Both the position numbers and the translations under genes were made by a program. The notes under the pieces were generated by a model. That model saw nothing but the letters and a program-made list of their open reading frames with translations. It was not told the DNA's origin and searched no databases. Shown here piece after piece: positions 1 through 5,046 of a stretch of 5,046 nt of DNA (its first letter is position 1; each line of letters begins with the position of its first letter). The DNA is from JAFAHD01 sp035654355 (lineage in GTDB: Bacteria > Vulcanimicrobiota > Vulcanimicrobiia > Eremiobacterales > Eremiobacteraceae). The stretch lies in NCBI GenBank assembly GCA_035654355.1, contig DASRXC010000007.1:1-5046 (forward strand), written 5' to 3'.

Positions 1-334
1 CGTCGGCACGTGCGCGTTCTACCATCCAACCAGGCGTCGAATTCGGCATGAGCACAGTTGCGCGGATTCCGAGGCGGCGGCCGACGTGCGCGACGGCTAG
101 GCCGTGATTGCCGCCGCTGACGGCGACAAGGCCGCGCTGGCGCGCATCCTCGGACAGTTGTAAGGCGGCGTTGAACGCACCGCGCGGCTTGAAAGAGCCG
201 GTGACCTGCTGGAATTCGGCTTTATAGATGAGGTTGCCGCGCGTGACGATCGGCGTGCGCTTAACGTATGGCGCGATGCGCGCCGCCGCCGCGCGCGCGT
301 CGTCAACCGTCGGGGGTGCTACTGCGGCGTTCAT
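1..334 (-). CDS. PLP-dependent threonine/serine dehydratase-like enzyme, partial (3' end beyond window)
   Basis: This is the first 111 codons of a fold-type II (tryptophan synthase beta-like) PLP enzyme; the reading frame is open to the window edge. TGSFKPRGAFNA (residues 45-56) carries the expected Schiff-base lysine K49, and SGGNHGLAVA (73-82) matches the phosphate/substrate-binding loop of threonine dehydratases and serine racemases. LGIRATVLMPNSTP (88-101) matches the next conserved segment. Family members deaminate L-threonine or L-serine to a 2-oxo acid plus ammonia in the cytoplasm, or racemise serine; the visible part cannot separate these. The ATG at 334-332 overlaps the PPK2 stop as ATGA, with no strong Shine-Dalgarno sequence, so expression probably depends on coupling to PPK2. 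RTP (26-28) lies only about 20 residues before the lysine motif, roughly 9 fewer than I expect for the family. The family call is firm; the exact reaction is not. Confidence 0.88.
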   Translation of the reverse strand, partial: MNAAVAPPTVDDARAAAARIAPYVKRTPIVTRGNLIYKAEFQQVTGSFKPRGAFNAALQLSEDARQRGLVAVSGGNHGLAVAHVGRRLGIRATVLMPNSTPGWMVERARAD

Positions 335-1260
335 CCGTGCTTTAGATGCCTTTCGACCGCGCGCAAGGTCCGTCTCATCGCAGGATCGAGCCGTGGGTAC
401 GCGAGGCGCAGCGAACGCAGCTTGCGCACGAGGATGTCGGCGACGACGACATGCGCGAACCACTTGTGGTCGGCGGGGATCACGTACCAGGGCGCCCATC
501 GCGTGCTCGTCGCGTTGAGCATGTCTTCGTACGCTTTCATGTATTGCGTCCAATACGCTCGCTGTGCGATGTCAGCCGAAGAGAACTTCCATTGCTTATC
601 CGGCCGTTTGATCCGCTCGAGGAACCGCGCGGCCTGTTCGCGCCGCGAGATGTGCAAAAAGAACTTGAGGACGTGAATGCGGTTGTCTGCTAAGTACCGC
701 TCGAAATCGTTGATGTCGCGATAGCGCCGCCGCCACAATGCTGCGTTCGCGTGACGCGCTAACGGCTGACCCAGCAGCTCGGGGTGGACGCGTACGATGA
801 GGACCTCTTCGAAGTAGGAGCGGTTGAAGATCCCGACGCGACCACGTTCCGGCACGACACGGGCGCAGCGCCAGAGGTAGTCGTGCTTGCGCTCTTCGTC
901 TGTTGGGCCTCGAAAGCTGTGGACGTCGACGCCTTGGGGGTTGACGCCGGACATGACATGTTTGATCGCGCTGTCCTTGCCGGCCGAATCCATACCCTGA
1001 AAGATCACAAGGACGCCGTGAGAGGCCGAAGCGTAAAGCAGGTCTTGCAGTGTGACAAGCTTTTTGATGTCGCTCCGGAGCTTGTGCTTTGCCGCTCTCT
1101 TGTCTGCGTAGTCACCCGTATCTGCAGGGTCCCAGCGTTTGAGCGCCGCGCGCGTACCCGCCGGCCACCGATACAACGTGGTGTCCATATGCACCGAAAG
1201 TGTGTTGCCTTCGATGAGCGCTCCTGCTGGGAACGCAAGAGCCCGCAGGAACTTGCCCAC
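331..1260 (-). CDS. ppk2: PPK2-family polyphosphate:nucleotide phosphotransferase
   Basis: Product of 309 aa from a GTG start. It matches the PPK2 family, which moves phosphate between polyphosphate and AMP/ADP (or GDP) in the cytoplasm. A P-loop-like fold begins with VLVIFQGMDSAGKD (83-96), whose Walker A lysine is K95. VNPQGVDVHSFRGPTDEE follows (106-123), then the Walker B-like GIFNRSYFEEVL (143-154) leading into the lid. FLHISRREQ (201-209), KQWKF (222-226) and APWYVIPADHKW (256-267) are signatures of the PPK2 subgroup often annotated as polyphosphate:AMP/ADP phosphotransferase. The conserved region is complete. The start is uncertain: the GTG lies on the edge of a 9-bp hairpin, and an internal ATG at 1188 (M25) would give 285 aa and keep every motif. 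It lies 33 bp after the small secreted gene and overlaps the dehydratase start by 4 bp. Direction (nucleotide recharging or polyphosphate synthesis) cannot be read from sequence. Confidence 0.93.
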   Translation of the reverse strand: MGKFLRALAFPAGALIEGNTLSVHMDTTLYRWPAGTRAALKRWDPADTGDYADKRAAKHKLRSDIKKLVTLQDLLYASASHGVLVIFQGMDSAGKDSAIKHVMSGVNPQGVDVHSFRGPTDEERKHDYLWRCARVVPERGRVGIFNRSYFEEVLIVRVHPELLGQPLARHANAALWRRRYRDINDFERYLADNRIHVLKFFLHISRREQAARFLERIKRPDKQWKFSSADIAQRAYWTQYMKAYEDMLNATSTRWAPWYVIPADHKWFAHVVVADILVRKLRSLRLAYPRLDPAMRRTLRAVERHLKHG

Positions 1261-1268
1261 GGGCTCTT
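1237..1268. repeat. Perfect 9-bp inverted repeat at the PPK2 start (possible hairpin)
   Basis: AAGAGCCCG at 1237-1245 is the exact reverse complement of CGGGCTCTT at 1260-1268, with a 14-base loop between. On the minus-strand transcript the hairpin falls just after the stop of the small secreted gene, and the first possible PPK2 start (GTG, 1260-1258) straddles the stem-loop junction. No U-tract follows in either direction, so it is not a classical intrinsic terminator. It could attenuate transcription, mask the GTG, or have no function. Confidence 0.5.
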
Positions 1269-1293
1269 AGGCGCGAGTGCTGCGCAGCGGGGC

Positions 1294-1722
1294 TTAGCCG
1301 CTTGACACGGGAGCAGCCTCAAAGTCGAACGTTCGCGGGCCGATCGAGCCGACGATCGTCATGACGCCGGGTGACTCGATCGCCGTGCCGACGAGTCTGC
1401 CGTCGCCGGTCATCGTGGCGTCGATATGTAGCTGCCCATTGGTGCCGATATCCAGCCACAACGCACCATCGTGCAGACCGCCCGTGACCGGAACCGGCGT
1501 GCCGCTATAAAGGGGTGTGTACCATCCGCCGACGATGCCGTCCGGAGACGTCGTGAGCGCAAGTGTGGCCTGATAAGCCCCTGGCGACGCCAAGATGCCC
1601 GTTTGGACGAGCGCGGTATTGTAGGTGATCGTCGCCGCTTGCGCATCGGCCAGCGACGCGGCCGGCGACAAGAACAGCGCAGCGGCCGCTGCCGCCACGA
1701 TGCCCGTAGTGAGCTTGTTCAT
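1294..1722 (-). CDS. Small secreted protein of unknown function
   Basis: I do not recognise a family for this 142-aa protein. Residues 1-30 form a clear Sec signal peptide: MNKL, then the hydrophobic run IVAAAAAALFL (8-18), then an Ala-rich cleavage region ASLADAQA (22-29). The mature part of about 112 residues has no cysteine, is rich in Gly, Thr, Ser and Val, and alternates short hydrophobic stretches with turns (GGWYTPLY 65-72, LHDGALWLDIG 83-93, GQLHIDATMTGDGRLVG 96-112, TIVGSIG 122-128). That pattern suggests an all-beta domain, which is inference. The frame stays open upstream to 1851, but the ATG at 1722 is chosen because the signal peptide begins there and GGGAG lies 11 bases upstream. 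The gene lies 82 bp downstream of the S10 peptidase on the same strand and has its own likely promoter. Confidence 0.8.
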   Translation of the reverse strand: MNKLTTGIVAAAAAALFLSPAASLADAQAATITYNTALVQTGILASPGAYQATLALTTSPDGIVGGWYTPLYSGTPVPVTGGLHDGALWLDIGTNGQLHIDATMTGDGRLVGTAIESPGVMTIVGSIGPRTFDFEAAPVSSG

Positions 1723-1733
1723 AGTATCGTGTT

Positions 1734-1738
1734 TCTCC
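1734..1738 (-). promoter_or_regulatory. Shine-Dalgarno sequence of the small secreted gene
   Basis: GGGAG on the minus strand, 11 bases before the ATG at 1722. It is the clearest ribosome-binding site in the window, although the spacing is slightly long. It supports translation from 1722 rather than from the longer open frame. Confidence 0.5.
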
Positions 1739-1745
1739 CATCCGT

Positions 1746-1751
1746 ATTGTA
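1746..1751 (-). promoter_or_regulatory. Probable -10 box (TACAAT) for the small secreted gene
   Basis: TACAAT on the minus strand matches the sigma-70 -10 consensus at five of six positions. It lies in the 82-bp gap between the S10 stop and the ATG at 1722. A start about 7 bases downstream (near 1739) would give a leader of roughly 17 bases, just long enough to include the GGGAG site. No good -35 hexamer is seen 16-18 bases upstream; the nearest candidate is TTCGAT. The call rests on the -10 alone. Confidence 0.4.
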
Positions 1752-1804
1752 CCGCGCGAACCTGAGAAATCGAACGCGGTCCAGATGAGAATCTGCTCAG
1801 AGCT

Positions 1805-3364
1805 TCACGGTAGCGCGAGCACTGAATCGTACCAACGCTCGAGATCGTCATGAAACGCGGCGAGCGCGGACGGATTCACGTACACCATATGACCGGACTG
1901 GTAAAATCCGAACTTGATGTGACCGTTCAACGATTGGTCGATCCCCATGTGATCGAGCAGGAACTGCGTCTGGAAGAACGGGGTGGCCATGTCGAAGTAA
2001 CCATTTGCGGAGAACACGCGCAGGCGCGGATTCTCGGTCATCGTGCGCCCGAGATCCGGCAACACATCGCCCCAAGAACCGTCCTTGCGCTGGAAATTCC
2101 AATCCAAGCCGCGCAGCGGCTGATATTGAGCTTCGGTGTGATAACCTAAATCCTTACGCACGTAATCGTTGAACGTGGCCACGTACGCGGAGGCGATGTC
2201 GCTGTACGAAGGGTCGTACTCGGGCACCTGGCCGTTGCGCTCCCACGAGATGCCGACGTAGCGCGCGTCGTAGCGTCCGACGACTTCATCTTTGCCGCCG
2301 AGAAGCTGCTTTTCAAACTCCCCCGGCTGAACCCGCAAGTTGGAGCGCACGAGATACTGCTCGCTGATCCCGGTCAGCTCGTGAAGGCGATGCGCGATGC
2401 GCGCGCGCTCCGCGCTCGATAGACTCGAGCCCTGCACGAGCGCGTTCGCATAGTCGCCGACCGCGAACGATTCAGATGCGCGCAACACCGTGGGGAGATC
2501 ACCGCTTTGCGGCAGCTTGTGCTGATACCAGGCCACGGCCGTCTCTGTCGGCAGATAGGTGAAGTACGTCTCTTCCACGCCGTCGCCGCCGCCGAACAGC
2601 ACTCCAAGGTTGAGCGCTGACGACAACAACACGATCCCGTTGACGTCGATGTTGTGCGAGTGCAGGTACGCGGCGAGCGCGCACGAGCGCGTCGTGCCGT
2701 AGCTTTCGCCGAACAAGAACTTGGGAGAGTTCCAACGGCCGTACTGCGACAGATACCGCTGGATGAACTGGCCGAACGCCGCGGCATCTTGATCGATGCC
2801 ATAGAAGTCCTTCGGGTCGGTCTTGCCGAGCAGCTTCGAAAAACCGGTGCCGGGCGCGTCGATGAACACGAGGTCGGTTCGATCGAGCAGGCTGAACTGG
2901 TTCGCGACGAAATCATAGGGCGCGCCGCGCGAAGGCGCGGCGTTCCCGGCGACGACGCGACGCGGCCCGAACGAGCCCATGTGTAGCCAGATCGTCGCCG
3001 AGCCGGGGCCGCCGTTATAAAGGAAGGTGACGGGCCTGTGCGACGACGCGCCGTCGGCCGTGTAGGCGACGTAGAACATCGAAGCAGACGGCTCGTCTTG
3101 GGCGTTGCGCAGTGTGATCGTCCCTGCAACCGCGGTGTATGCGATCGTCTTTCCATCCAGCGCAATCGTGTGGTGCGTGACGGAGTCAGGCGGCGTCGAT
3201 GCCGACGGGCTCGCACTCGCATTCGGCGCCGGCGTGGATGAGGGAGCCGTCGACGCGCTCGCAGCGGGCGTCGGCGTAGCGGGCGGATCGGCCGAGAACG
3301 CCGGGCCGGCGGCGGCGACCAGGCATATCAAGGCCGCACTCGCGATGAACGATTTCATGGGCAT
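1805..3364 (-). CDS. Secreted serine carboxypeptidase-like protein, peptidase family S10
   Basis: Product of 519 aa from the ATG at 3364; a second ATG at 3358 is equally possible, and neither has a clear ribosome-binding site. The signal peptide covers residues 1 to about 25 (SFIASAALICLVAAAGPAFSA), followed by a Pro/Ala/Ser/Thr-rich linker (about 26-60). The alpha/beta-hydrolase catalytic domain shows the S10 motifs in order: NGGPGS oxyanion loop (117-122), FIDAPGTGFS (167-176), GESYG with nucleophile S221 (219-223), ANGYFDMATP with D458, and FYQSGHM with H492. Family members remove C-terminal residues from peptides, usually at acid pH, and the Glu before the serine, linked to that acid preference, is present. 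The mature chain has one cysteine, so it lacks the disulfides of eukaryotic S10 enzymes. It is predicted to act outside the cytoplasmic membrane on peptides; the substrate is unknown. It is divergent from the peroxidase gene. Confidence 0.93.
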   Translation of the reverse strand: MPMKSFIASAALICLVAAAGPAFSADPPATPTPAASASTAPSSTPAPNASASPSASTPPDSVTHHTIALDGKTIAYTAVAGTITLRNAQDEPSASMFYVAYTADGASSHRPVTFLYNGGPGSATIWLHMGSFGPRRVVAGNAAPSRGAPYDFVANQFSLLDRTDLVFIDAPGTGFSKLLGKTDPKDFYGIDQDAAAFGQFIQRYLSQYGRWNSPKFLFGESYGTTRSCALAAYLHSHNIDVNGIVLLSSALNLGVLFGGGDGVEETYFTYLPTETAVAWYQHKLPQSGDLPTVLRASESFAVGDYANALVQGSSLSSAERARIAHRLHELTGISEQYLVRSNLRVQPGEFEKQLLGGKDEVVGRYDARYVGISWERNGQVPEYDPSYSDIASAYVATFNDYVRKDLGYHTEAQYQPLRGLDWNFQRKDGSWGDVLPDLGRTMTENPRLRVFSANGYFDMATPFFQTQFLLDHMGIDQSLNGHIKFGFYQSGHMVYVNPSALAAFHDDLERWYDSVLALP

Positions 3365-3447
3365 AAGTTGACCATGCCGTGTCTGGTGGCCTTGCCACTC
3401 CCATCGTCTAGAAGGAACTCGCTCGCGCAGCGGCAACGCAGAAATCG
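3365..3447. promoter_or_regulatory. Divergent intergenic region between the S10 peptidase and peroxidase genes
   Basis: This 83-bp gap must hold or adjoin the promoters of both genes, unless they are transcribed from elsewhere. TTGACC at 3368-3373 resembles a plus-strand -35 box, but no -10 box follows at 16-18 bases. No convincing minus-strand promoter is seen. An in-frame TAG at 3409-3411 closes the peroxidase frame, so its ATG at 3448 is the first usual start codon. No clear operator or palindrome is visible. Confidence 0.35.
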
Positions 3448-4797
3448 ATGAGCATCAACAGTTGTGTCCTCGACATACACCTGAAGCCGAGCCTCTCTGC
3501 CGGCGAAGGCGGCAAGTATGCCCGGATGTTTCCGGATCTTCCGCCGCTGCGTTGCGATGAAAAGGATTTGCTCGCGTTAGGGCGCGCGGGCTCGGCGCTC
3601 GACGTAGCTGCTGACGAGCCGTCCGCTGACAACCCGCGCATTCCCGCCGGGCACACGATGTTCGGCCATATGCTCGCGCATGACATCACGGCCGATCGCA
3701 GCCTGCTTGCCACTCATGCGAGCGTGCGCCGCATCCACAACTTCCGGACGCCGGCGCTCGACTTCGAATCGCTCTACGGCCTCGGACCATCCGGCGCCCC
3801 GTACATGTACGATGCGAACGATCCTGACAAATTCTTGCTGGGAGCCGGCGAGAACGGCACGTCGTACGACGTGCCGCGAAATCGGCAAGGCCGCGCTGTG
3901 ATCGGAGATCCGCGCAACGACGTGCACGGCATCATCGTCCAGCTGCATCTGGCGATGCTCAAGCTGCACAACGGCCTCGTCGACCGCGTTCGCTCCGAGG
4001 GCGCAGCGCCGGGCCAAGCATTCTCGCAGGCGCAGCGGAACGTGCGCTGGCATTTGCAATGGATCGTGCTCAACGAGTTCTTGCCGTTGACGGTCGGCGA
4101 GGACCTCATTCGCGACATCAACGCGAACGGGCGGCGCTTCTTCCGGCCGGCGTCGCGCCCGTACATCCCGGTCGAATTCGCAGATGCCGCATACCGTTTC
4201 GGTCACGCTCAGGTCCGGGTGAGCTACCAGCTCAACGACCGGGCGAGCGCGGGTGTGTTTCCAGAATTAGCTGGGGGTCAAGCGATCGCCGGCGCTCATA
4301 TCGTCGACTGGCGCCGGTTTCTCGCGATCGATCCGGCTGTCTCGCCGCAAGCCAGCAGACGCATCGAGCCACGCATGGCGCACACGCTCATCGATCTGCC
4401 CGAGAGCGTCGTCGGCCAAACAACACTGCCTGAATTCCACTCCCTCGCGTGCCGCGACCTGACGCGGGCCCGCGCGCTGGAGCTGCCTTCAGGTGAGACT
4501 CTCGCGCGCCACATCGGCGCTCAGCCGCTAAGCCCCGAAGAAGTTGGGCTCGCCCAGTACGGCTGGCGAGCCGAGACCCCGCTGTGGTACTACATCTTAA
4601 AGGAAGCTTCTGTTCGCCACCGCGGAGAGCGCTTGGGGGAAGTCGGCGGCCGGATCGTCGGCGAGGTGCTGTCGGGCATCATCGACGCCGACCCCACATC
4701 GTATCGTGCGGCCGATCCAGGATGGGTTCCGGTCCTGCCGGCGCGTGACGAAGGCCGATTCACGCTCGCCGACGCCGTCTCGTTCGCGATCTCGTGA
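3448..4797 (+). CDS. Animal-type (peroxidase-cyclooxygenase superfamily) haem peroxidase
   Basis: Product of 449 aa with no signal peptide, so probably cytoplasmic unless exported by another route. It follows the bacterial haem-peroxidase pattern: YARMFPDLPPL (24-34), DNPRIPAG (61-68), FGHMLAHDITAD (72-83) with likely distal H78, RTPALDFESLYG (100-111), GDPRNDVHGIIVQLHLAMLKLHN (within 153-175), YRFGHAQVR (249-257) with proximal H253, and HSLACRDLTRARALELPSG (331-349). R156 fits the catalytic distal arginine; D79, T101 and D105 fit the calcium site. The family uses H2O2 to oxidise halides, phenols or other small molecules. Judged against myeloperoxidase, the haem-ester Asp and Glu positions are A77 and V159, the distal Gln is H74, and the Asn near the proximal His is D337. 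The ATG at 3448 follows an in-frame stop; the ribosome-binding site is weak. Family call firm, activity uncertain. Confidence 0.92.
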   Translation: MSINSCVLDIHLKPSLSAGEGGKYARMFPDLPPLRCDEKDLLALGRAGSALDVAADEPSADNPRIPAGHTMFGHMLAHDITADRSLLATHASVRRIHNFRTPALDFESLYGLGPSGAPYMYDANDPDKFLLGAGENGTSYDVPRNRQGRAVIGDPRNDVHGIIVQLHLAMLKLHNGLVDRVRSEGAAPGQAFSQAQRNVRWHLQWIVLNEFLPLTVGEDLIRDINANGRRFFRPASRPYIPVEFADAAYRFGHAQVRVSYQLNDRASAGVFPELAGGQAIAGAHIVDWRRFLAIDPAVSPQASRRIEPRMAHTLIDLPESVVGQTTLPEFHSLACRDLTRARALELPSGETLARHIGAQPLSPEEVGLAQYGWRAETPLWYYILKEASVRHRGERLGEVGGRIVGEVLSGIIDADPTSYRAADPGWVPVLPARDEGRFTLADAVSFAIS

Positions 4798-4819
4798 CCG
4801 CAAATCCGTCAACCGCCTC

Positions 4820-5046
4820 TTAGGTCTTCCCGCAGGGTCCACCCAGCGCGACCGGACGGATCAAGCTCCACTGAAAACTGAAGATCGACTGCGTCTCTGC
4901 GAGCGAGCCGTCGAGCGTATCTCCAGAGCGGATGCATTTCGATTGCGGTTGGCTGTTGAACGACCACCCGGGCGGCACGCCCGACAGCCCGACGCGGACG
5001 ATTGCGTCCGCGGTCTGGGCGCTCATCGGCACCGCGAAGATGCACA
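4820..5046 (-). CDS. Probable small secreted protein, partial (5' end beyond window)
   Basis: The frame is open from the right edge to a TAA at 4822-4820 and covers about 75 codons; I do not recognise the family. The first visible residues, CIFAVPMSAQTADA, look like the end of a signal peptide, so the start probably lies beyond the window. A GTG at 5032 could start a 70-aa product but would lose that signal. The likely mature part, about 60 residues, has two cysteines (in SKCIRSG and GPCGKT) that could form a disulfide. It has balanced composition (GVPPGWSFNSQPQ, SIFSFQWSLIRPV), unlike the very Arg-rich alternative frame on the same strand, which is why this frame was preferred. Its stop lies 22 bp from the convergent peroxidase stop, with no terminator hairpin seen between them. 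Confidence 0.6.
   Translation of the reverse strand, partial: CIFAVPMSAQTADAIVRVGLSGVPPGWSFNSQPQSKCIRSGDTLDGSLAETQSIFSFQWSLIRPVALGGPCGKT

Noticed and set aside
784..1305. Open frame of 173 codons on the plus strand, antisense to PPK2
   Set aside because: It lies opposite a gene with clear family motifs, shows no recognisable domain, and is expected from codon bias in GC-rich DNA.
1782..1795. CAGAT/ATCTG inverted repeat after the S10 stop as a terminator
   Set aside because: Only a 5-bp AT-containing stem with a 4-base loop and no U-tract; too weak to call.
1723..1851. Upstream extension of the small secreted gene to 1851
   Set aside because: It would put 43 residues before a clear signal peptide, overlap the end of the S10 gene and ignore the GGGAG site before 1722.
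2374..3222. Open frame of 282 codons on the minus strand overlapping the S10 gene in another frame
   Set aside because: Extremely Arg/Ser/Thr-rich low-complexity translation, typical of an out-of-frame reading of a GC-rich gene; the S10 frame carries all catalytic motifs.
3368..3373. TTGACC as a -35 box for the peroxidase promoter
   Set aside because: No -10-like hexamer occurs at the right distance downstream.
3577..4206. Open frame of 209 codons on the minus strand, antisense to the peroxidase
   Set aside because: Rich in Arg, Val and Ala with no motif or signal peptide; it mirrors the strongly supported peroxidase frame.
4798..4819. Shared bidirectional terminator between the peroxidase and the right-hand gene
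   Set aside because: The 22-bp gap has no inverted repeat or T-tract.
4809..5045. Arg-rich alternative frame on the minus strand at the right edge
   Set aside because: Composition is typical of an off-frame translation; the overlapping frame ending at 4820 has balanced composition and a signal-peptide-like start.

Overview
The window is about 60% GC and densely coded, with short intergenic gaps. It suggests a free-living, high-GC bacterium. The mix of a secreted S10 serine carboxypeptidase, an animal-type haem peroxidase and a PPK2 polyphosphate kinase is common in soil and environmental lineages, including uncultured phyla. The sequence alone does not fix the lineage. I see no rRNA, tRNA, CRISPR array, transposase, integrase or phage gene.

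Layout: four genes lie in a row on the minus strand. Read in transcription order (right to left) they are a secreted S10 peptidase (1805-3364), a small secreted protein of unknown function (1294-1722), a PPK2-family polyphosphate:nucleotide phosphotransferase (331-1260) and a PLP-dependent threonine/serine dehydratase-like enzyme that runs off the left edge (1-334). The last two overlap by 4 bases (ATGA), so they are probably translationally coupled. The small secreted gene has its own plausible -10 box and Shine-Dalgarno sequence. A 9-bp perfect inverted repeat separates it from the PPK2 gene and overlaps the first possible PPK2 start codon.

An animal-type haem peroxidase gene (3448-4797, plus strand) diverges from the peptidase gene across an 83-bp gap. 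It converges, with only 22 bp between stop codons, on the 3' end of another probable secreted protein gene (4820-5046, minus strand), which enters from the right edge.

How the genes work together: PPK2 uses polyphosphate to recharge nucleotides in the cytoplasm, and the dehydratase acts on amino acids. The peptidase and the two small proteins are exported, while the peroxidase has no visible signal peptide. No single pathway links them. The most interesting details are the substitutions at key haem-pocket positions of the peroxidase, a shortened N-terminal segment in the dehydratase, and the hairpin at the PPK2 start. I did not find a convincing new multi-gene system; most of this looks like ordinary chromosomal sequence.
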